NCBI GenBank assembly: GCA_017307755.1
Contig: JAFKGQ010000009.1
Coordinates: forward strand, 62,001-126,000
Reading direction: 5' to 3'
Source of the DNA: Chitinophagaceae bacterium
Lineage (GTDB): Bacteria; Bacteroidota; Bacteroidia; Chitinophagales; Chitinophagaceae
Length of the DNA stretch: 64,000 bases
The position numbers and the translations under genes were made by a program. Shown in pieces: positions 42,480-52,767 of this stretch. Every line of letters begins with the position of its first letter. The first letter of the stretch is position 1. The notes beneath the pieces were generated by a model. It did no database searches. It worked only from the letters and a program-made list of their open reading frames with translations, and was not told where the DNA came from.

Positions 42480-45400
42480 ATGCGTTTTTTTGTCTGGGTT
42501 GTTTTTTTATTACTGTCGTTGCCTGTTTTTGCTCAAGGGGAGCGGTTTAATTTCTCCAGGCTCGACATTTTTTCCGGCCTTTCCAACAACCAGGTCAATG
42601 CCATACTGAAAGACAGTGATGGTTTTTTATGGTTTGGCACCATGTCGGGGCTTGACCGTTATGACGGACATTTCTTTAGGAAATTCAGTAAAAGGTATAA
42701 TGACAGCTTGTCGCTGTACGATAATTACATTGTCTCCCTGTATGAATTGCCCGATGAAAAGATGTGGGTAAAGACCAGGGAAGGCCCTTGCATCTACAAT
42801 TCACAGACTGAAAAATTCGATGCCGATGCCAACAGCTATTTGCATACGCTTGGGTTACCTTCAGGAAGCATCAACAGTATTGTAAAAGGGAATAACGGAA
42901 GACACTGGTTCCTTTACGACAGCCTGGACCTGTATCTCTATTCATCTATTGAAAAAACAGCAAAGCCATTCAGGCAGCACTTCAAATTCAGTCCTGTTGA
43001 AAAGATCAGCTCCGTCAAAGAGACAAAAGACGGGAAGTTATGGGTGGTGTATCAAAATGGGCTTTTGGAAGAGTATGATATAAAGGAAGGAAAGGTTATT
43101 TTCTCCAGCACTGCCGTACAGGGGTTGAATAAAAAAAAAGCCGTCCATAACCTTTTTATAGACAGCGATGGAGATGTTTGGCTATGGAATTATAGTTACG
43201 GAGTTTTACTTTTTCACGCGCGGGACAACTCGGTCAGGAGGTTTAATGAAACCTCGTTTCCGTCCCGACTGAGCTCGAACCAGGTTTACCAGATCGTCCA
43301 GGACAATAAAGGTTTGATCTGGGTTGCCACGGACCATGGCGGGGTTACGCTGATCGATAAAAAGAAGAATGTAAGGGTCAGCTATTTGTCGAATGATCCC
43401 AACGATGCCCAAAGTATCAGCGATAACAGTATTCCCGCGCTATATAAGGATGACGATGGGGTCATCTGGCTGGGAACTTACAAAAAGGGCGTCAATTATT
43501 TCAATGACAATGTTATACAATTCCCGTATTGTCATCACCAGGGATTGAACGACAGGAGTCTTCCATACGATGACGTAAACCGTTTTGTAGAAGATAAGCT
43601 GGGAAATATCTGGATCGGCACCAACGGCGGAGGATTGATCTACTTCGATAGGAAAAAGAACACATTCAGGCAATACCTGCATGATCTCAATAACAGCAAC
43701 AGCCCCGGCAGTAATGTGATCGTAAGCCTGTGGATCGATCACAACGATGTACTTTGGGTGGGAACCTTTCTCGGGGGGCTCGACAGTTATGACGGAAAGA
43801 AATTTACGCACTACCGGCATAATGACGATGACAGCTCAAGCCTTGCAAATGACAATGTATGGGAAATATATGAAGACAGGGAACAACGATTGTGGATAGG
43901 TACTTTAGGCGCCGGTGTCGATATTTTTGACAGGCGGACAAAACGGTTCATCCACCATCGATATAAAGACAGCCGGCAAGGTCCTTCGATCTCCGACTAT
44001 ATTTCAGCCATTTTGCAAGACAGGAAGGGGAATATCTGGATAGGTACGATATCGGGGATGGTTGTTCTCGGGAAAAATAAGACGGCGCCTGTGTTTTACA
44101 GGAGGACAAGTGACAGGCACAGTTTGGGCGACAATAATATCATCTGCCTGCTGGAGGACAGCAAGGGGAGGATGTGGGTAGGCACCAGGGATGGGTTGAA
44201 CCTGTTTGACGAGCAAACAAAAACTTTTAAGGTATTTACCACGTCGGATGGCCTTCCGGATAATATCATATTGAATGTCCTGGAAGACGATCGCCAGACG
44301 CTGTGGATCTCCACGCCCAACGGGTTGTGTAATGCCATCCCCCGTGAGAAGGACAGCGGATTCGTTTCCATTATCAATTATGATGAGATCAATAACCTTC
44401 AAAGCAGTGAATTCAATGACAACGCGGCACTCAAAACACGGGCCGGGGAATTGATCTTTGGGGGACCTTCCGGGTTTAATATCATTGATCCTTCCCTGAT
44501 CCCGCCGCCTGTCCATCGTCCCAAGGTCCTTTTCACCGGACTCCTGCTATTGAACAAGAACATCGAACCGGGCGAGCTGGTGAATGGCCGGGTGCTGCTA
44601 AAACAGTCACTATTGCGGGCTCAAAGTATCGACCTGAAGTATAAAGAGAATGTTTTCTCGATTGAATTTACTTCCCCGGACTATGCCCGCGGCGCCGGGG
44701 AAAAATATGCCTACATGATGGAAGGGTTCAACCCTGACTGGTTCTATGCGGATGGAAATCAGAGAACGGCCACCTATACCAATCTTGGCCCCGGCCAGTA
44801 TATCTTTAAAGTAAAAGTTTTGAACAGGGATGGTTTATGGAGCGATGTGAAAAGCTTAGGGATCAACATCGAGCCCCCATTCTGGCGAACGCCGGTGGCC
44901 TATATTATTTATGTTTTGATAGCCGCGGGGATTTTCCTGCTGGCGCGACGCATTACGCTGGACAGGATACACATGCGCTTCGAGCTGCGACAGCAGCGGA
45001 GGGAGGCAGAAAGAGCTTATGCCCTGGAACAGCTAAAAACAAAGTTCTTTACCAATGTGAGTCATGAGTTTCGTACGCCGCTGACCCTGATCCTGGCTCC
45101 ACTGAACAAGATCATCGATCAGGCTGCCAATGAAGAGCAGAAAAAGCAATTAAGCCTGGTCCAACGGAATGCGAAAAGGTTGTTGAACCTGGTAAACCAG
45201 TTGCTTGACTTCCGGAAAATGGAGGTGCAGGGAGTGAGATTGCATCCTTCCATAGGCGACATCGTCCGGTTCAGCAAAGATATAAGCCAGTCTTTTGCAG
45301 ATATCGCGGAAAAGAAGCGCATTCAATTCTCCTTCTCGTCCGATGTCGAAAGTCTGGAAATGTGTTTTGACAGGGATAAGATCGAAAAAATTCTATTCAA

Positions 45401-46592
45401 CCTGATCTCCAATGCTTTTAAATATACGGAGGACAACGGCAGGGTGAGCGTGAACCTTCTATATAAGCCTCCCTTAAATGGGCAAGATGATGGGACACTT
45501 GCCATCGAAGTAAAAGATACGGGTATTGGCATTCCGCCGGACAAGCATGAAAAGATCTTTGAAAGATTTTTTCAAACGGACTTGCCTGAAGACATGGTGA
45601 ATCAGGGCACCGGGATTGGCCTTGCCATTACCAAGGAGTTTGTAAAATTGCACCATGGGGTCATAGCCGTACAAAGCCAGCCGGGGGAAGGCGCCTGTTT
45701 TACCGTCCATCTGCCTGCAAAAAAGATCTATGAGCCTTCTGTCAGGACCACCGTCTACCCCGGACAGCCGGAAGAGGAGGAACAGGCAGTATTGGAAGAC
45801 AGCCGGAAGGGCGGAAGGAAGAAAACAATAATAATAGTAGAAGATAATGAAGACCTGCGTTTTTATTTGAAAGACAACCTGAAAGGGCAGTATCATATCG
45901 AAGAGGCCGGCAATGGGGCGGAAGGCTGGGAAAAAATAAAGCTGCTGAACCCTGACCTGGTAGTCAGCGATATCATGATGCCATTGATGGATGGGGTTGA
46001 ATTAGCCAGAAAGATCAAGACCGAAACCCTTACCGCCCACATCCCGGTGATCCTGCTGACGGCTATGGGGAGCGAGGAAAAACAGCTGGAGGGGTTAAAG
46101 GTGGGCGTGAACGATTATATTACGAAGCCTTTCACCTTTGAAATACTGGCTTCCCGGATCCGGAACCTGCTGGCCCAGCAAAAGTTATTGCAGAAGAGGT
46201 TCCAGAAACAGATAGACGTTAACCCCGCGGACGTAACCATAACATCCGTCGACGAAAAATTCCTGCAACAGGCATTGAAACACGTTGAGGATCATATCGA
46301 TAAACCGGAATTTTCTGTAGAGGACCTTAGCCGGGAAATGCATATGAACCGTGTCACCCTATACCGGAAGGTCCTTTCTCTCACCGGCAAAACGCCTATC
46401 GAGTTTATCCGTTCCATCCGTCTGAAAAGGGCCGCACAATTGCTGGAAAAAAGCGGGAAAACGGTGGCCGAGATCGCCTACGAAGTAGGGTTCAACAATC
46501 CCCGGCATTTCACTAAGTTTTTTAAGGAGGAATTCAAAGTTACGCCTTCACAGTACGTGGCTGGTAAAAAGTACGACAGCGAAATGGGCTGA
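42480..46592 (+). CDS. Hybrid two-component system regulator 2 (sensor, kinase, receiver, AraC output)
   Basis: 1370 residues from the ATG at 42480; a GTG just before it is in frame. Signal peptide to about 20 ('LPVFAQG'), propeller repeats (about 25-690, e.g. 'LSNNQVNAILKDSDGFLWFGTMSGLDRYDG'), Y_Y_Y domain ending 'PPFWRTPVAYIIYVLIAAG', membrane span, His 862 in 'NVSHEFRTP', N-box 'NLISNAFKYTE', receiver Asp 1164 in 'VVSDIMMPLMDG', and AraC helix-turn-helix in the last 105 residues. It aligns end to end with regulator 1 at 33319. The GH31-SusC-SusD genes follow, and direct repeats sit in the gap between, so it probably controls them. Confidence 0.96.
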   Translation: MRFFVWVVFLLLSLPVFAQGERFNFSRLDIFSGLSNNQVNAILKDSDGFLWFGTMSGLDRYDGHFFRKFSKRYNDSLSLYDNYIVSLYELPDEKMWVKTREGPCIYNSQTEKFDADANSYLHTLGLPSGSINSIVKGNNGRHWFLYDSLDLYLYSSIEKTAKPFRQHFKFSPVEKISSVKETKDGKLWVVYQNGLLEEYDIKEGKVIFSSTAVQGLNKKKAVHNLFIDSDGDVWLWNYSYGVLLFHARDNSVRRFNETSFPSRLSSNQVYQIVQDNKGLIWVATDHGGVTLIDKKKNVRVSYLSNDPNDAQSISDNSIPALYKDDDGVIWLGTYKKGVNYFNDNVIQFPYCHHQGLNDRSLPYDDVNRFVEDKLGNIWIGTNGGGLIYFDRKKNTFRQYLHDLNNSNSPGSNVIVSLWIDHNDVLWVGTFLGGLDSYDGKKFTHYRHNDDDSSSLANDNVWEIYEDREQRLWIGTLGAGVDIFDRRTKRFIHHRYKDSRQGPSISDYISAILQDRKGNIWIGTISGMVVLGKNKTAPVFYRRTSDRHSLGDNNIICLLEDSKGRMWVGTRDGLNLFDEQTKTFKVFTTSDGLPDNIILNVLEDDRQTLWISTPNGLCNAIPREKDSGFVSIINYDEINNLQSSEFNDNAALKTRAGELIFGGPSGFNIIDPSLIPPPVHRPKVLFTGLLLLNKNIEPGELVNGRVLLKQSLLRAQSIDLKYKENVFSIEFTSPDYARGAGEKYAYMMEGFNPDWFYADGNQRTATYTNLGPGQYIFKVKVLNRDGLWSDVKSLGINIEPPFWRTPVAYIIYVLIAAGIFLLARRITLDRIHMRFELRQQRREAERAYALEQLKTKFFTNVSHEFRTPLTLILAPLNKIIDQAANEEQKKQLSLVQRNAKRLLNLVNQLLDFRKMEVQGVRLHPSIGDIVRFSKDISQSFADIAEKKRIQFSFSSDVESLEMCFDRDKIEKILFNLISNAFKYTEDNGRVSVNLLYKPPLNGQDDGTLAIEVKDTGIGIPPDKHEKIFERFFQTDLPEDMVNQGTGIGLAITKEFVKLHHGVIAVQSQPGEGACFTVHLPAKKIYEPSVRTTVYPGQPEEEEQAVLEDSRKGGRKKTIIIVEDNEDLRFYLKDNLKGQYHIEEAGNGAEGWEKIKLLNPDLVVSDIMMPLMDGVELARKIKTETLTAHIPVILLTAMGSEEKQLEGLKVGVNDYITKPFTFEILASRIRNLLAQQKLLQKRFQKQIDVNPADVTITSVDEKFLQQALKHVEDHIDKPEFSVEDLSREMHMNRVTLYRKVLSLTGKTPIEFIRSIRLKRAAQLLEKSGKTVAEIAYEVGFNNPRHFTKFFKEEFKVTPSQYVAGKKYDSEMG

Positions 46593-46602
46593 AAATCATG
46601 TT

Positions 46603-46636
46603 TTTGCAACAATTCATGCCATAGTTTGCAACATTT
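46603..46636 (+). promoter_or_regulatory. Direct repeat TTTGCAACAATT / TTTGCAACATTT with 22-base spacing
   Basis: Copies at 46603-46614 and 46625-46636 lie in the 111-base gap before the GH31 gene. A TAGTTTTA box (46665-46672) may be the -7 element. The 22-base period equals that of the TACCC array at 37445 and 54424. The latter also hold TTTGCAAG, and GCAACAATTCA recurs exactly at 54469-54479. A site for an AraC-type hybrid regulator is likely. Confidence 0.55.
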
Positions 46637-46703
46637 TGGGGCATTGTCCCAGGCAGTTGGGGAGTAGTTTTATACCATCTTATTATCCCCGTATTGCTTA
46701 TAT

Positions 46704-49565
46704 ATGAAATTACGCACACTGTTGTTTAGCCTGCTGACTATTGCTGTCTTCAGTACCGCGATCGCGGAGCCTCCTGCCTACAAAACGACTCCTGACGGCC
46801 TGATAATTTTCACCGATAGCCTGGTTACAGGTGCTTCCAACGCCGTAAGGCTGGAGGTGATCGCGGACAATATTATAAGGGTGACGGCTGCCCCTGCAAG
46901 GGAGATCCTGCCTGTTCAAAGCCTGGTCACTGTATATAAGAAAAGACCCGATGTTTTCTGGCAGGTCACTCCATCGAAAGAAAGTCTGACGCTAAGAACA
47001 AAAAAGCTCATTGCGATCGTGGACCTGAAAACAGGGGCTGTATCTTTCCGGGATGGGAAGGGGGAAAAGATCCTGGATGAAAAACGGCCGTTGGGAAGGA
47101 GCTTCCAGCCTTCGGTAGTGGAAGGCAAACGCTGTTATACGCTGGTCCAGACTTTTCAAACCAGTCCCGGGGATGCCTGGTATGGATTAGGCCAGCACCA
47201 GGACGGCATATATAATTATAGGGATCAGCAGGTCAGTCTTTTTCAAAACAATACGGAAGTAGCCATTCCTTTTTTGATATCCTCCAGGAATTACGGCATC
47301 CTTTGGGACAATTATTCGCTGACGACGGTGGGGGATATCCGGCCGCTGCACCCGTTGTCCGACTTACAGCTTTTTTCAAAGCAGGGAGAACCGGGATGGC
47401 TTACCGCCTCCTATGCCAATGACAAGTCAAAACCGCAGGAGGTGGTCACCGAAAGGGCCGAGACGAACATCGACATGCCTTTCCTGGGCGATTCGAAGAT
47501 CCGGCTTCCTGCCAATTTCACGCCTTCAACGGGCTGTGTAACCTGGGAAGGCGGCATTGCCAGCTATCTCTCCGGCCTTCATCAATTCCGTTTCACATTT
47601 GGCGGCTCGCTAAAGGTCTGGCTGGATGGGAAGCTTGTGCTGGATCACTGGCGAAAGGCATGGAATCCGGCGCCTGCTTTGATACCCGTCTATTTAAAAA
47701 AGGGCGAAAAAGTACCTGTCAGGATCGAATGGACCCCTGAAGGCGGCGAATCCTATCTTTCGGAAAGATGGCAGGAGCCGCTGAGCGCGGCAGCGCAAAA
47801 CAGCTTTGGTTTTTCGTCGGAGGCCGGTCAGCAGATGGACTATTATTTCATCTATGGGGGTAATATGGACGAAGTGATCTCCGGGTACCGGGATCTCACC
47901 GGCAAGGCGCCTATCGTTCCCAAATGGGCGTTGGGTTTTTGGCAAAGCAGGGAGAGATACAAAACACAGGATGAGATCCTTACCACCGTCGATGAATTCC
48001 GCAAAAGAGAAATTCCTATCGACAATATCGTGCTGGACTGGAGCTATTGGAAAGAGGCCGCCTGGGGCAGCCAGGAGTTCGATGCATCCCGTTTCCCTTC
48101 TCCTGACAGCATGATCGATGTATTGCACAAAAAATACCATACGCACCTTATGATCTCGGTATGGCCCAAGTTTTATGAGGGTATACCGGCCTACGATTCA
48201 TTCGATAAAAAGGGGTGGCTTTATAAAAGGAATATCGCGGACAGGCAAAGGGACTGGATCGGGAAAGGATATGTTTCAACTTTTTACGATGCATTTAATC
48301 CTGACGCCAGGAAAGGGTTTTGGGCCCTGATCCATGATAAAATTTACAGCAAAGGCATCGACGCCTGGTGGATGGATGCGAGCGAACCCGATATACTTTC
48401 CAACGTCAGTCCCGAAAAAAGAAAGCTTCAGATGACGCCGACCGCGTTGGGCAGCGGTACCGAGTATCTCAATGCCTATCCGTTGCAAAATGCGAAGGGT
48501 ATTTATGAAGGGCAACGGGCGGACGATCCCGGCAAAAGGGTATTCCTTCTCACGCGTTCAGGCTTTGCGGGTTCTCAACGATATGCGGCAGCTATATGGA
48601 GCGGTGACATCGGCTCGACCTGGCGGGATATGAAAAACCAGGTTGCCGCGGGTATCAATTTCTCCCTATCGGGACTTCCTTACTGGACGATGGATATCGG
48701 CGGCTTTGTAGTGCCGGAAAAATTTGAAAAACCGGATGCGGAAAGCCTGGAAGAGTGGAGAGAGCTGAATACACGCTGGTACCAGTTTGGCGCATTTGTC
48801 CCTTTGTTCCGCGCGCATGGACAGTTCCCTTACCGCGAGATATTTAATATTGCTCCTGAGGATCATCCAGCGTACAAGAGTATCCTTTACTACGACAAGC
48901 TGCGTTATCGCCTGCTGCCTTATATCTATTCACTGGCCGGCGCGGCGTACCACGAGAATTCAACGATCATGCGGGGACTGGCGATGGATTTTGCCCGTGA
49001 CACGGCGGTCTTAAATATTGGCGACCAGTATATGTTCGGTCCGTCGGTGCTGGTAAACCCCGTGTATACATACAAGCAACGCGACCGTGAACTGTATTTG
49101 CCCAAATGCGCGGGGTGGTACGATCTCTATTCGGGAAAGTGGTATGCAGGAGGTGAAAAGATAGATGCACCAGCCGGATATGAACGTATGCCTGTATTTG
49201 TGAAGGCTGGTTCCATCCTCCCTTTCGGTCCGGCGTTGCAATATACTTCGGAAAGGCCGGCCGATACCATTACATTGAACGTTTACACCGGCGCGGATGC
49301 TTCTTTCCGCCTGTATGAGGATGAAGATACCAACTACAATTATGAAAAAGGCGCATTCGCCGTCATCCCGATAAAATACACGGAAACGACAAAGACGGTT
49401 ACCATTGGCGATCGTAAAGGGTCGTTCAATGGAATGCTGCAAAAAAGAACGTTTCGCATCAACTTCATCACGCCCGATAAGGCAAAGGGGTACGACTTAG
49501 ATGCGAGGTGCGATAAAGAGGTAGGGTACGATGGAAAAAATATAACCATAAAGATGGTTCAGTAA
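46704..49565 (+). CDS. GH31 alpha-xylosidase-like enzyme with PA14 insert
   Basis: 953 residues. Signal peptide (MKLRTLLFSLLTIAVFSTAI, cleaved near 'AIAE'). The GH31 N-terminal beta domain is interrupted or followed by a PA14-type domain (about 225-370: 'LSGLHQFRFTFGGSLKVWLDGKLVLDHW'). The catalytic barrel starts near 400 ('PKWALGFWQSRERY'), with nucleophile Asp 558 in 'WWMDASEPD' and acid/base Asp 635 in 'WSGDIGSTW'. The GH31 C-terminal sheets follow. PA14-bearing GH31 enzymes of Bacteroidota xyloglucan loci remove alpha-1,6-xylose from xyloglucan oligosaccharides; by analogy this is the expected role. It is first in an operon with SusC/SusD. Confidence 0.92.
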   Translation: MKLRTLLFSLLTIAVFSTAIAEPPAYKTTPDGLIIFTDSLVTGASNAVRLEVIADNIIRVTAAPAREILPVQSLVTVYKKRPDVFWQVTPSKESLTLRTKKLIAIVDLKTGAVSFRDGKGEKILDEKRPLGRSFQPSVVEGKRCYTLVQTFQTSPGDAWYGLGQHQDGIYNYRDQQVSLFQNNTEVAIPFLISSRNYGILWDNYSLTTVGDIRPLHPLSDLQLFSKQGEPGWLTASYANDKSKPQEVVTERAETNIDMPFLGDSKIRLPANFTPSTGCVTWEGGIASYLSGLHQFRFTFGGSLKVWLDGKLVLDHWRKAWNPAPALIPVYLKKGEKVPVRIEWTPEGGESYLSERWQEPLSAAAQNSFGFSSEAGQQMDYYFIYGGNMDEVISGYRDLTGKAPIVPKWALGFWQSRERYKTQDEILTTVDEFRKREIPIDNIVLDWSYWKEAAWGSQEFDASRFPSPDSMIDVLHKKYHTHLMISVWPKFYEGIPAYDSFDKKGWLYKRNIADRQRDWIGKGYVSTFYDAFNPDARKGFWALIHDKIYSKGIDAWWMDASEPDILSNVSPEKRKLQMTPTALGSGTEYLNAYPLQNAKGIYEGQRADDPGKRVFLLTRSGFAGSQRYAAAIWSGDIGSTWRDMKNQVAAGINFSLSGLPYWTMDIGGFVVPEKFEKPDAESLEEWRELNTRWYQFGAFVPLFRAHGQFPYREIFNIAPEDHPAYKSILYYDKLRYRLLPYIYSLAGAAYHENSTIMRGLAMDFARDTAVLNIGDQYMFGPSVLVNPVYTYKQRDRELYLPKCAGWYDLYSGKWYAGGEKIDAPAGYERMPVFVKAGSILPFGPALQYTSERPADTITLNVYTGADASFRLYEDEDTNYNYEKGAFAVIPIKYTETTKTVTIGDRKGSFNGMLQKRTFRINFITPDKAKGYDLDARCDKEVGYDGKNITIKMVQ

Positions 49566-49590
49566 AACAGTTAATCAAAATTTGCTTCAT

Positions 49591-52500
49591 ATGAGACTGA
49601 TCAACATGCTACAGAGATGGAGACTCCTGCCATGGGCCTTCCTTTCTTTCTGCTGTCTGCTTCTGCAGGCCGGCGATGTTTACGCGCAGGCGGGGGATCG
49701 CACGATCTCCGGTAAAGTTACGGACAAAGCCACGGGCGAACCTTTACAGGGGGTGACCATCACTTTGTCAAAGGGCAGGGCTTCGGCGACCACGGACAAC
49801 GCCGGCAATTTTTCCATTCAGGCAGGGCCGGGAGCGACCTTGCTGGTTTCCATTGTCGGCTACACCCAGCAGAATATCCGCGTTGGCGGAGGCGCTGTTT
49901 ACAATATTGCCCTGGAGAAGGATTATTCCAAAATGGATGAGGTAGTTGTCATAGGTTATGGCACCGCCAAAAAAAGAAATGTCGTGGGTGCGCTGGACAT
50001 AGTTGCGGCCAAGGACGCCGGGGCCACTGCCTCTACCAATCCTTCCCAGCTGCTGATCGGCAAGTCAGCGGGGGTGCAAGTCGTCCAATCCAGCGGGACG
50101 CCCGGCGCCGATGCCCAGATCATCATCCGGGGCACAGGTTCCTTCACCGGCGTAGATCCTCTTTATGTCATCGACGGCATACAGGGCGACAAAACACTCT
50201 TTAATACCCTGAGCACACAGGACATTGACAATATCACCGTCCTGAAAGACGCCTCGTCCACCGCTATCTATGGATCGGCTGCTGCGAATGGAGTAGTGAT
50301 CATTACGACAAAAAGAGGCAAGGCGGGAGCGCCAAAGATCTCCGTCACGTCCCAGTGGGGGGTGGCAAAGGCATGGAAGCAGCTGCATTTATTGAAGGCT
50401 GCCCAGTATGTCGACCTGCTGAAAGATTTCGCGGCCACCAGCAGCACTGCCCTCCCCGCGAAGTTCAATACACCTGCCGTGCTGGTCGACAGCAATGACT
50501 GGCAAAAGAACATTTTCCGGCAAGCCCTGGTTTCCGAAAATAACGTCAACATCAGCGGCGGGGGTGAAAAAACAACGTACACGCTTTCCCTTGGGTATAT
50601 TACCCAGCAGTCCACCGTAAAGGATCAGACGTACAACAGGGTGAATACACGCTTTTCGCTGGATGAGAACCTGGGGCGTTTTCATTTCGGCCAGAGCCTG
50701 GCTATCCGGTATTCCAGGACCAAGGGTCTATTGGCTAACATTACCGACGCCATCGCCTATGCGCCATATAAGCCCCTTCTCGATCCAAGGATCCCCGGGG
50801 GATATTCAATCGAGAGCAATATCGAGGATTTCAGCAACTCCGTCAATCCCCTGCAGGCCGTCAACCTGCAACACCCGCTGACCACCGAGTATGTTTTTTT
50901 CCCCCAGGCCTTTGGCGAAGTGAGCTTGCTGAAAGGTCTTCGGTTCCGAAGCCAGATCTCCGGCGAGATCGGCGGCAACCGTTTCACCAACTACCAGTAT
51001 CCGTATACGCTTTCCAATTACCTTACGTCTCCCCGTCAGGCCCAGCTGGGGTATGGCAGCTATTCCTATTATATCCTGGAGAACTATCTCTCTTTCGACA
51101 AGACCTACGGCAAACATGCTATTTCCGCTGTTGCCGGCAATAGTTATATCGACCCCGGCAACAATTCCGGGATTACGGGGACAGGATCGAATATTCCCAA
51201 TGATAATATCCAGAATTTCAGCGTAGCGCCGTCGCAGACTGTAACTTCCTCCTACTACGGCTATGCGCGTGCGTCGGTCATATCTTATTACGGCCGGTTG
51301 AGCTATACTTACGATGGGAAATATATCCTCACCGGCAGCTTCCGCCGGGATGGGGCGTCTAATTTCGGACCGAACAACCGCTTTGGCAACTTTCCCGGTG
51401 TCGGGGCCGCCTGGCGCTTCAGCGACGAGGATTTTATGAAAGGCCTCTCTTTTCTGTCAGAGGGCAAATTACGCGTTGGGTGGGGCAAAACGGGTAATAA
51501 CAGCATCCCTACCACCGGCATCACGTCCGTGCTGACCTTTAGCGGCAGCCCCGCCGGCAACCTGGTTTACTCACTCGGCAACAACGAAACCTTTAATGTT
51601 GGGACGACTATCAACACACTGGCAAACCCCGACATTAAATGGGAGTCTACCAACCAGACCGACATCGGCGTGGACCTGTCATTCCTGAACAATAAACTGT
51701 ACATGACCCTGGACTGGTACAATCGTAAAAGCACCGGACTGCTGGTGCAGGTGCCGCTGCCCGGCAGCATCGGCGCTTCGCTCAGCAATGGTCAGCCTGT
51801 GCAATACGCCAACGCCGCCAGCGCGTACAACAGAGGTATCGAGCTGTTGGTCGGGTACAGGAGCAGCGCCGGGAAAGACCTGTCCTATAATATCAGCGCC
51901 AATTTCTCCTACAATAAAAATAAGGTGCTTTCCCTGGGCAGCCAGTTCACGGCTCCCATCAAGGATGGCTCTGTCGCGGGATCGACGATCACCTACACTG
52001 CCGCAGGCAACCCTATCGGTGCATTCTATGGGTACAAGGTTGACCATGTGGCAAGGGACCAGGCTGAGATCGACGCGCTGAATGCAAAAGCGCCCGGAGG
52101 AAAATACCAGGATGGCCTTAAGCCCGGCGACTTCATTTTCAGGGATCTCAATGGCAGCGGCGTCGTCACCGACAGTGACCAGGTCATTCTCGGCAGCCCG
52201 ATACCCAAATTCATGTATGGGTTCAATGCGGGAGTGAACTATGGCAACTTCGACCTGAACCTGGTGATATCCGGCATCGCCGGCGTGACAGTAGTCAACG
52301 GGATCAGGAACCTCACTTCCATGGAAGCCATCGGCCACAATGCTACTACCGACATTTTGAACCGCTGGCGCAAACCCGGCGATGTAGCTGCATTGCCCAG
52401 GGCGGGACAAAATTTCCAAGGCAACGCCCGTCCTTCCAACTGGTGGACGGAAGACGGTTCCTATCTCCGGCTGAGAAACATTACCGTGGGGTATTCCCTG

Positions 52501-52737
52501 CCGAAGGATGTGGTGGCCCGCATTGCCGGCGGCCGTGCATTCACCCGTATCCGTGTGTACGTCGCGGCGCAAAACCTGTTGACCATCACCAAATACAGCG
52601 GTTATGATCCGGAGCTGAGCACGCTGAGCGGCCTCGACCCGAACACGCATCCTCCGTATGTATTTACACGGGGCATCGACCAGGGCTCGTTGCCCCAGCC
52701 AAGGACCTTCCTGGCCGGCCTCCAGCTGGGCTTTTGA
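49591..52737 (+). CDS. SusC-type TonB-dependent transporter of the glucan locus (first)
   Basis: 1048 residues from the ATG at 49591; a TTG at 49582 is in frame. Signal peptide ends near 'DVYAQ'. Carboxypeptidase-regulatory-like domain ('ISGKVTDKATGEPLQGVTITLS'), plug ('MDEVVVIGYGTAKKRNVVGA', 'VLKDASSTAIYGSAAANGVVIITTKRG') and a barrel ending in 'FLAGLQLGF'. It starts 25 bases after the GH31 stop and is followed by susD after 30 bases. Oligosaccharide import across the outer membrane with SusD is expected. The gene and its susD look richer in G and C at third codon positions than the neighbouring regulator gene, which may point to a separate origin (impression, not measured). Confidence 0.95.
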   Translation: MRLINMLQRWRLLPWAFLSFCCLLLQAGDVYAQAGDRTISGKVTDKATGEPLQGVTITLSKGRASATTDNAGNFSIQAGPGATLLVSIVGYTQQNIRVGGGAVYNIALEKDYSKMDEVVVIGYGTAKKRNVVGALDIVAAKDAGATASTNPSQLLIGKSAGVQVVQSSGTPGADAQIIIRGTGSFTGVDPLYVIDGIQGDKTLFNTLSTQDIDNITVLKDASSTAIYGSAAANGVVIITTKRGKAGAPKISVTSQWGVAKAWKQLHLLKAAQYVDLLKDFAATSSTALPAKFNTPAVLVDSNDWQKNIFRQALVSENNVNISGGGEKTTYTLSLGYITQQSTVKDQTYNRVNTRFSLDENLGRFHFGQSLAIRYSRTKGLLANITDAIAYAPYKPLLDPRIPGGYSIESNIEDFSNSVNPLQAVNLQHPLTTEYVFFPQAFGEVSLLKGLRFRSQISGEIGGNRFTNYQYPYTLSNYLTSPRQAQLGYGSYSYYILENYLSFDKTYGKHAISAVAGNSYIDPGNNSGITGTGSNIPNDNIQNFSVAPSQTVTSSYYGYARASVISYYGRLSYTYDGKYILTGSFRRDGASNFGPNNRFGNFPGVGAAWRFSDEDFMKGLSFLSEGKLRVGWGKTGNNSIPTTGITSVLTFSGSPAGNLVYSLGNNETFNVGTTINTLANPDIKWESTNQTDIGVDLSFLNNKLYMTLDWYNRKSTGLLVQVPLPGSIGASLSNGQPVQYANAASAYNRGIELLVGYRSSAGKDLSYNISANFSYNKNKVLSLGSQFTAPIKDGSVAGSTITYTAAGNPIGAFYGYKVDHVARDQAEIDALNAKAPGGKYQDGLKPGDFIFRDLNGSGVVTDSDQVILGSPIPKFMYGFNAGVNYGNFDLNLVISGIAGVTVVNGIRNLTSMEAIGHNATTDILNRWRKPGDVAALPRAGQNFQGNARPSNWWTEDGSYLRLRNITVGYSLPKDVVARIAGGRAFTRIRVYVAAQNLLTITKYSGYDPELSTLSGLDPNTHPPYVFTRGIDQGSLPQPRTFLAGLQLGF

Positions 52738-52767
52738 TCGAACGATTCATCACTTTAAAATGATTTT

